A program made the position numbers and the translations under genes. Source: Cyanothece sp. UBA12306 (lineage in GTDB: Bacteria > Cyanobacteriota > Cyanobacteriia > Cyanobacteriales > Microcystaceae). Taken from it: 15,977 bases of DNA. Where the stretch lies: positions 23,538 to 39,514 of the forward strand of contig DLXW01000115.1 in the NCBI GenBank assembly GCA_003448685.1, read 5' to 3'. Under the pieces are notes generated by a model. That model did no database searches and was not told the origin of the DNA. It saw nothing but the letters and a program-made list of their open reading frames with translations. Positions 15,135-15,977 of the stretch are shown piece by piece. Numbering within the stretch: the stretch's first letter is position 1; each line of letters starts with the position of its first letter.

Positions 15135-15977
15135 ATGCCTGCCGCCAACGAACTTTCCCATAAAACTGATCAAAAAGTCGAGCAGCAAACTCCATCGTCC
15201 GTTGAGTCTGAATCTCCTTCTGTTGTAAAAACTGAGGAAAATCCTCTAATCTTCCAAGCCATTGGGACTCTGTATGGAACACCCAAACAAGAGGAGGAGG
15301 GGAAATTCGTCTTAACCATTAGTGGAAATAAATATAGTTTATTTTTTCCTGGCTATCGCTACAAAGCTTGGCTAAAACAACACGAGAACTCCCCTGACGC
15401 TCCTGTTTATTTGCGAGTTTATCCTAAATGCCTCATTATCCCCAGACAAGACCCCATTATCCGTTTTCAAGTAGCTGCTTGGGGAGAAGATAATCAATGG
15501 GATGAAGCTCCAGGGATTTTTAGATTTCGAGGAATTTGGCAATTTGTCCCTCAATTAAGAACACCAGTGATCTCGATCTATAGAAATTTTAATGCTTCTG
15601 ATCCTCAGGGAAAATTTAAAGCCTCCCATCTTCCTGTATTAATGCGTCGTGAAGACGATTCTCGACCATTTAAGTTTAATCCCAAAATTCCTAAAGAAGA
15701 ATTGCCTCAACGGTGGTTCATTCAAGCGATGTTTAAGTTCATCCCCTCCCGTAACTGTTGGGGATGGATCGAGGATGTTGAAACCCCAACGGTTAAAATT
15801 CCCCGCTACAAAAAACCCATCAAAGCTACACCAGAAGGAAAGCCTGATAAAACTAACAAAAAACCCCATGGGACTAAAGCAGTTAAATCAGATAAACCGG
15901 CTCCAGTCCTTGAGAAAAAAAAGACTAATTCCTCTGTAGATAACTCTCAAAAAGTATCACCAGTTACGGAGGAAAAA
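15135..15977 (+). CDS. Hypothetical protein with Lys/Pro-rich tail, 3'-partial
   Basis: From the ATG at 15135 (MPAANELSHKTDQ) the frame stays open for 281 codons to the end of the window, so the C-terminus is missing. Residues 1-38 are polar and acidic, likely disordered. Residues ~40-210 form a folded domain: FQAIGTLYGTPKQEEEGKFV, ISGNKYSLFFPGYRYKAWL, LRVYPKCLIIPRQDP, VAAWGEDNQWDEAPGIFRFR, GIWQFVPQLRTPVISIYRNF and FIQAMFKFIPSRNCWGWIED. From ~215 on it is Lys/Pro/Thr-rich, suggesting a nucleic-acid or polyanion-binding tail. The beta-rich core resembles an OB-fold-like pattern, but that is a guess. No signal peptide or membrane segment. I do not recognise the family beyond a sense that it is cyanobacterial. 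It begins 85 nt after the preceding stop. Open frames on the opposite strand within it are shadows. Confidence 0.75.
   Translation, partial: MPAANELSHKTDQKVEQQTPSSVESESPSVVKTEENPLIFQAIGTLYGTPKQEEEGKFVLTISGNKYSLFFPGYRYKAWLKQHENSPDAPVYLRVYPKCLIIPRQDPIIRFQVAAWGEDNQWDEAPGIFRFRGIWQFVPQLRTPVISIYRNFNASDPQGKFKASHLPVLMRREDDSRPFKFNPKIPKEELPQRWFIQAMFKFIPSRNCWGWIEDVETPTVKIPRYKKPIKATPEGKPDKTNKKPHGTKAVKSDKPAPVLEKKKTNSSVDNSQKVSPVTEEK

Noticed and set aside
15046..15228. 60-codon open frame overlapping the stop of the membrane protein
   Set aside because: It overlaps the start of the much longer frame at 15135 and has low-complexity, non-protein-like sequence; only its GTG/TGA overlap made it tempting.

Overview
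The window reads as chromosomal DNA of an AT-rich, beta-carboxysome-bearing unicellular cyanobacterium of the Crocosphaera/Cyanothece/Gloeothece kind. The genus is inference. The phylum call rests on ccmO, a gene for RuBisCO accumulation factor 1 (Raf1), a GUN4-type fragment, and five copies of the cyanobacterial HIP1 octamer GCGATCGC (5811, 8380, 9156, 13173, 14384), where chance predicts well under one in 16 kb.

Layout: 1-1935 is the 3' part of a large murein-hydrolase gene combining a goose-type lysozyme domain with an M15-type D,D-peptidase domain. 2056-4457 is a 2.4 kb block bounded by two inverted copies of a ~100-bp repeat. It holds a small HExxH protein (+), a fused SpmA/SpmB-like membrane protein (-) and a ~105-aa DUF6176-like protein (-). 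4457-5212 is a gene graveyard: a frameshifted fragment, a small membrane/coiled-coil ORF whose end runs into a 181-bp inverted-repeat element, and a PIN-domain (VapC-like) tail that overlaps the 3' end of gyrB. 5201-8130 carries gyrB and ccmO, both on the minus strand. raf1 is divergent from ccmO and followed by a J-domain protein gene whose start codon appears damaged, then nadA. After nadA come a long palindrome, GC-rich short tandem repeats, a small exported protein (-) and a truncated GUN4 fragment (-). 12831-15049 is a transaldolase/fructose-6-phosphate aldolase-family gene followed closely by an O-antigen-ligase-like membrane protein. 15135 to the end is an unfinished ORF of unknown function.

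How the genes relate: ccmO (carboxysome shell) and raf1 (RuBisCO assembly chaperone) form a divergent carbon-fixation pair with a shared ~200-bp control region. This is the clearest functional grouping. gyrB, nadA and the aldolase are housekeeping. The SpmAB-like and DUF6176-like genes look co-transcribed. I see no CRISPR array, prophage, complete insertion sequence, rRNA or tRNA. I do not see a convincing new multi-gene system. The most unusual content is repeat architecture and gene decay: the repeat-bounded cassette, the element that ends ORF 4693, and the GUN4, PIN and J-domain 5' lesions.
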